The notes under the pieces were generated by a model. It was not told where the DNA came from and did not search any database. It worked only from the letters and a program-made list of their open reading frames with translations. 33,383 nucleotides of DNA from an uncultured Geobacter sp. (GTDB lineage: Bacteria; Desulfobacterota; Desulfuromonadia; Geobacterales; DSM-12255). The translations under genes were made by a program, and so were the position numbers. Below, in pieces: positions 32,442 through 33,383 of this stretch (within the stretch, counting starts at the first letter, position 1; every line of letters begins with the position of its first letter). The stretch spans positions 1 to 33,383 of the forward strand of contig CALMOE010000296.1 in assembly GCA_937871715.1 (NCBI GenBank). The letters run 5' to 3'.

Positions 32442-32831
32442 ATGGCTCTGACACTTGTCCTCAAGCCCCATGAACGGATGATCATCGGCGGAGCCGTAAT
32501 GAAGAACGGCAGCAGGACCACCGAATTTTCCGTGGAGAACACCGTCTCCATCCTGCGCGAAAAGGACATCATGTCCGATAGCGAGGCGATCACCCCGTGC
32601 AGGCGGATATATTTCGTGATTCAGCTGATGTATGTGGATAGCGGTTGTCTCTCCGAGTATATGGCCATGTTCCGTGAACTGACAGAAGACGTTGTCAGCG
32701 CCGCTCCGAGTACAATCGATTATATCGAACGGATAACCGATCTTACTTCGGACGGCAAGTACTACCAGGCGCTCAAGCTGGCCAGGAAACTAATAAACTA
32801 CGAAGAGGAGCTACTTAAACATGTTCACTAA
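32442..32831 (+). CDS. flbT: Flagellin post-transcriptional regulator FlbT
   Basis: FlbT, best known from Caulobacter, binds the flagellin mRNA leader and represses or adjusts its translation and stability. ATG 32442 gives 129 residues with the family pattern MALTLVLKPHERMIIGGAV, NGSRTTEF, VSILREKDIM and CRRIYFVIQLMYV, then an all-helical C-terminal half. The frame is open upstream to a TTG at 32415, but the family start matches 32442 and GAGGGA lies before it. The end overlaps the flaF start by 11 bp. The flagellin leader at 30711-30852 is the likely target. Confidence 0.9.
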   Translation: MALTLVLKPHERMIIGGAVMKNGSRTTEFSVENTVSILREKDIMSDSEAITPCRRIYFVIQLMYVDSGCLSEYMAMFRELTEDVVSAAPSTIDYIERITDLTSDGKYYQALKLARKLINYEEELLKHVH

Positions 32832-33222
32832 CCCGTACAATACCTATCAGCGCATCAACAAGGAGCAGATGTCGTCCAGGGAGCTCGAGGCTTCAATCCT
32901 TAACAAGGCCGGTGCGATGCTGAAGCGGTGCCAGGAACACTGGAACGATACAGACCGGGACGCGAGGCTGGATGACGCCTTGAAGTTCAATCAGAAGATC
33001 TGGAGCTTTTTCCAGGCCGAATTGATTGATCCGGAAAACCCCCTCCCCATGGAGCTGAAGTGCAGCATCCTGAACCTGAGCCTGTTTATAGACAAGTCCA
33101 TCTACGATATCATGGCCTATCCGGAGGCTGACAAGCTGACGCCGATCATCGACATCAACCTGAACCTGGCCGCTGGCCTGTTCGCCAGGGTTGACGATAC
33201 TGACGTGGAGAAAGCCGCCTGA
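32821..33222 (+). CDS. flaF: Flagellar biosynthesis regulator FlaF
   Basis: In alphaproteobacteria FlaF acts opposite to FlbT and promotes flagellin translation or secretion, possibly as a flagellin chaperone. The 133-residue protein starts NPYNTYQRINKEQMSSRELEASILNKAGAML and contains DALKFNQKIWSFFQAELIDPENPLPMELKCSILNLSLFIDKSIYD, the conserved FlaF pattern (N-x-x-L-W-x-x-F and L-x-x-N-I/L-L-S-L-F). It is translationally coupled to flbT by overlap and followed by a terminator. Confidence 0.9.
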   Translation: MFTNPYNTYQRINKEQMSSRELEASILNKAGAMLKRCQEHWNDTDRDARLDDALKFNQKIWSFFQAELIDPENPLPMELKCSILNLSLFIDKSIYDIMAYPEADKLTPIIDINLNLAAGLFARVDDTDVEKAA

Positions 33223-33258
33223 AATTACGGATCTGCTTCGATTATAGACTGGCAAGGA

Positions 33259-33284
33259 AAGAGCCCCCTGTTACGGGGGCTTTT
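33259..33284 (+). terminator. Rho-independent terminator after flaF
   Basis: Stem AAGAGCCCCC (33259-33268) and GGGGGCTTTT (33275-33284) with loop TGTTAC; the 3' arm ends in a T-run. It closes the flagellin-flbT-flaF unit. Bases 33285-33383 show no further gene. Confidence 0.85.
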
Positions 33285-33383
33285 CATTTGGGGCAGGTGT
33301 CGCAATTTGTTAACTAGCGGTACCTCACAGGTAGGCCCTGTTTAGAAGAGAGTTGAATTCCGGGCCAACCTGATAGTTCTCCC

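Overview
The window is one flagellar/chemotaxis locus of a Gram-negative bacterium. It encodes an L-ring (flgH), a P-ring (flgI), a complete flagellar export gate, the sigma factors' regulators and a stator. Gene order, a CheA/CheR/HDOD/CheB cluster, a sigma-54 response regulator inside the locus and the sequence style fit a deltaproteobacterium of the Geobacter/Desulfuromonadales type. That placement is inferred from remembered family features, not from a search. The first 43 bases are not biological: bases 10-43 match the Illumina Nextera transposase adapter, so the contig starts at an uncut adapter and fliK is truncated there.

Layout. (1) 44-7842, plus strand: fliK (partial), flgD, flgE, fliL, fliM, fliN, fliO, fliP, fliQ, fliR, flhB. 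These are the hook, C-ring and export-gate genes; a sigma-54 promoter lies before fliL. (2) 7839-12973, minus strand: cheW, cheA, cheR, an HDOD-domain gene and cheB, read from a probable sigma-28 promoter. (3) 13174-27628, plus strand: a REC-AAA+-Fis regulator (FgrM/FlrC/FleQ type), a lytic transglycosylase, flhA, flhF, fliA, flgF, flgG, flgA, flgH, flgI, flgJ, flgM, flgN, flgK, flgL. Sigma-54 promoters lie before the transglycosylase and before flhA. (4) 27766-29636: flbD, motA, motB behind a sigma-28-like promoter. (5) 29641-30435, minus strand: a YcgR-like PilZ protein convergent with motB. (6) 30853-33222: a 498-residue flagellin behind a good sigma-28 promoter, then flbT and flaF and a rho-independent terminator.

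The parts suggest a normal hierarchy. The response regulator with sigma-54 would drive fliL-flhB, the transglycosylase and flhA-fliA. FliA (held by FlgM until the hook is complete) would drive flagellin, motor and chemotaxis genes. The clearest regulatory observation is a shared GTCA-N6-TGAC box, resembling the FleQ box, about 140 and 173 bp before the fliL and flhA start sites and also overlapping the -35 element of the regulator's own gene, which suggests autoregulation.

Other unusual features: a FliO with a C-terminal extension built from about three 34-residue repeats; FlhF with altered GTPase motifs and no flhG beside it; a flagellin with a long Ala/Ser/Thr central domain followed by flbT/flaF, a pairing best known from alphaproteobacteria; and many G8-G9 tracts inside motility genes. 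No cheY, cheD, chemoreceptor, fliD, fliS, csrA, fliW or flhG is seen. No tRNA, rRNA, CRISPR or insertion sequence is seen.
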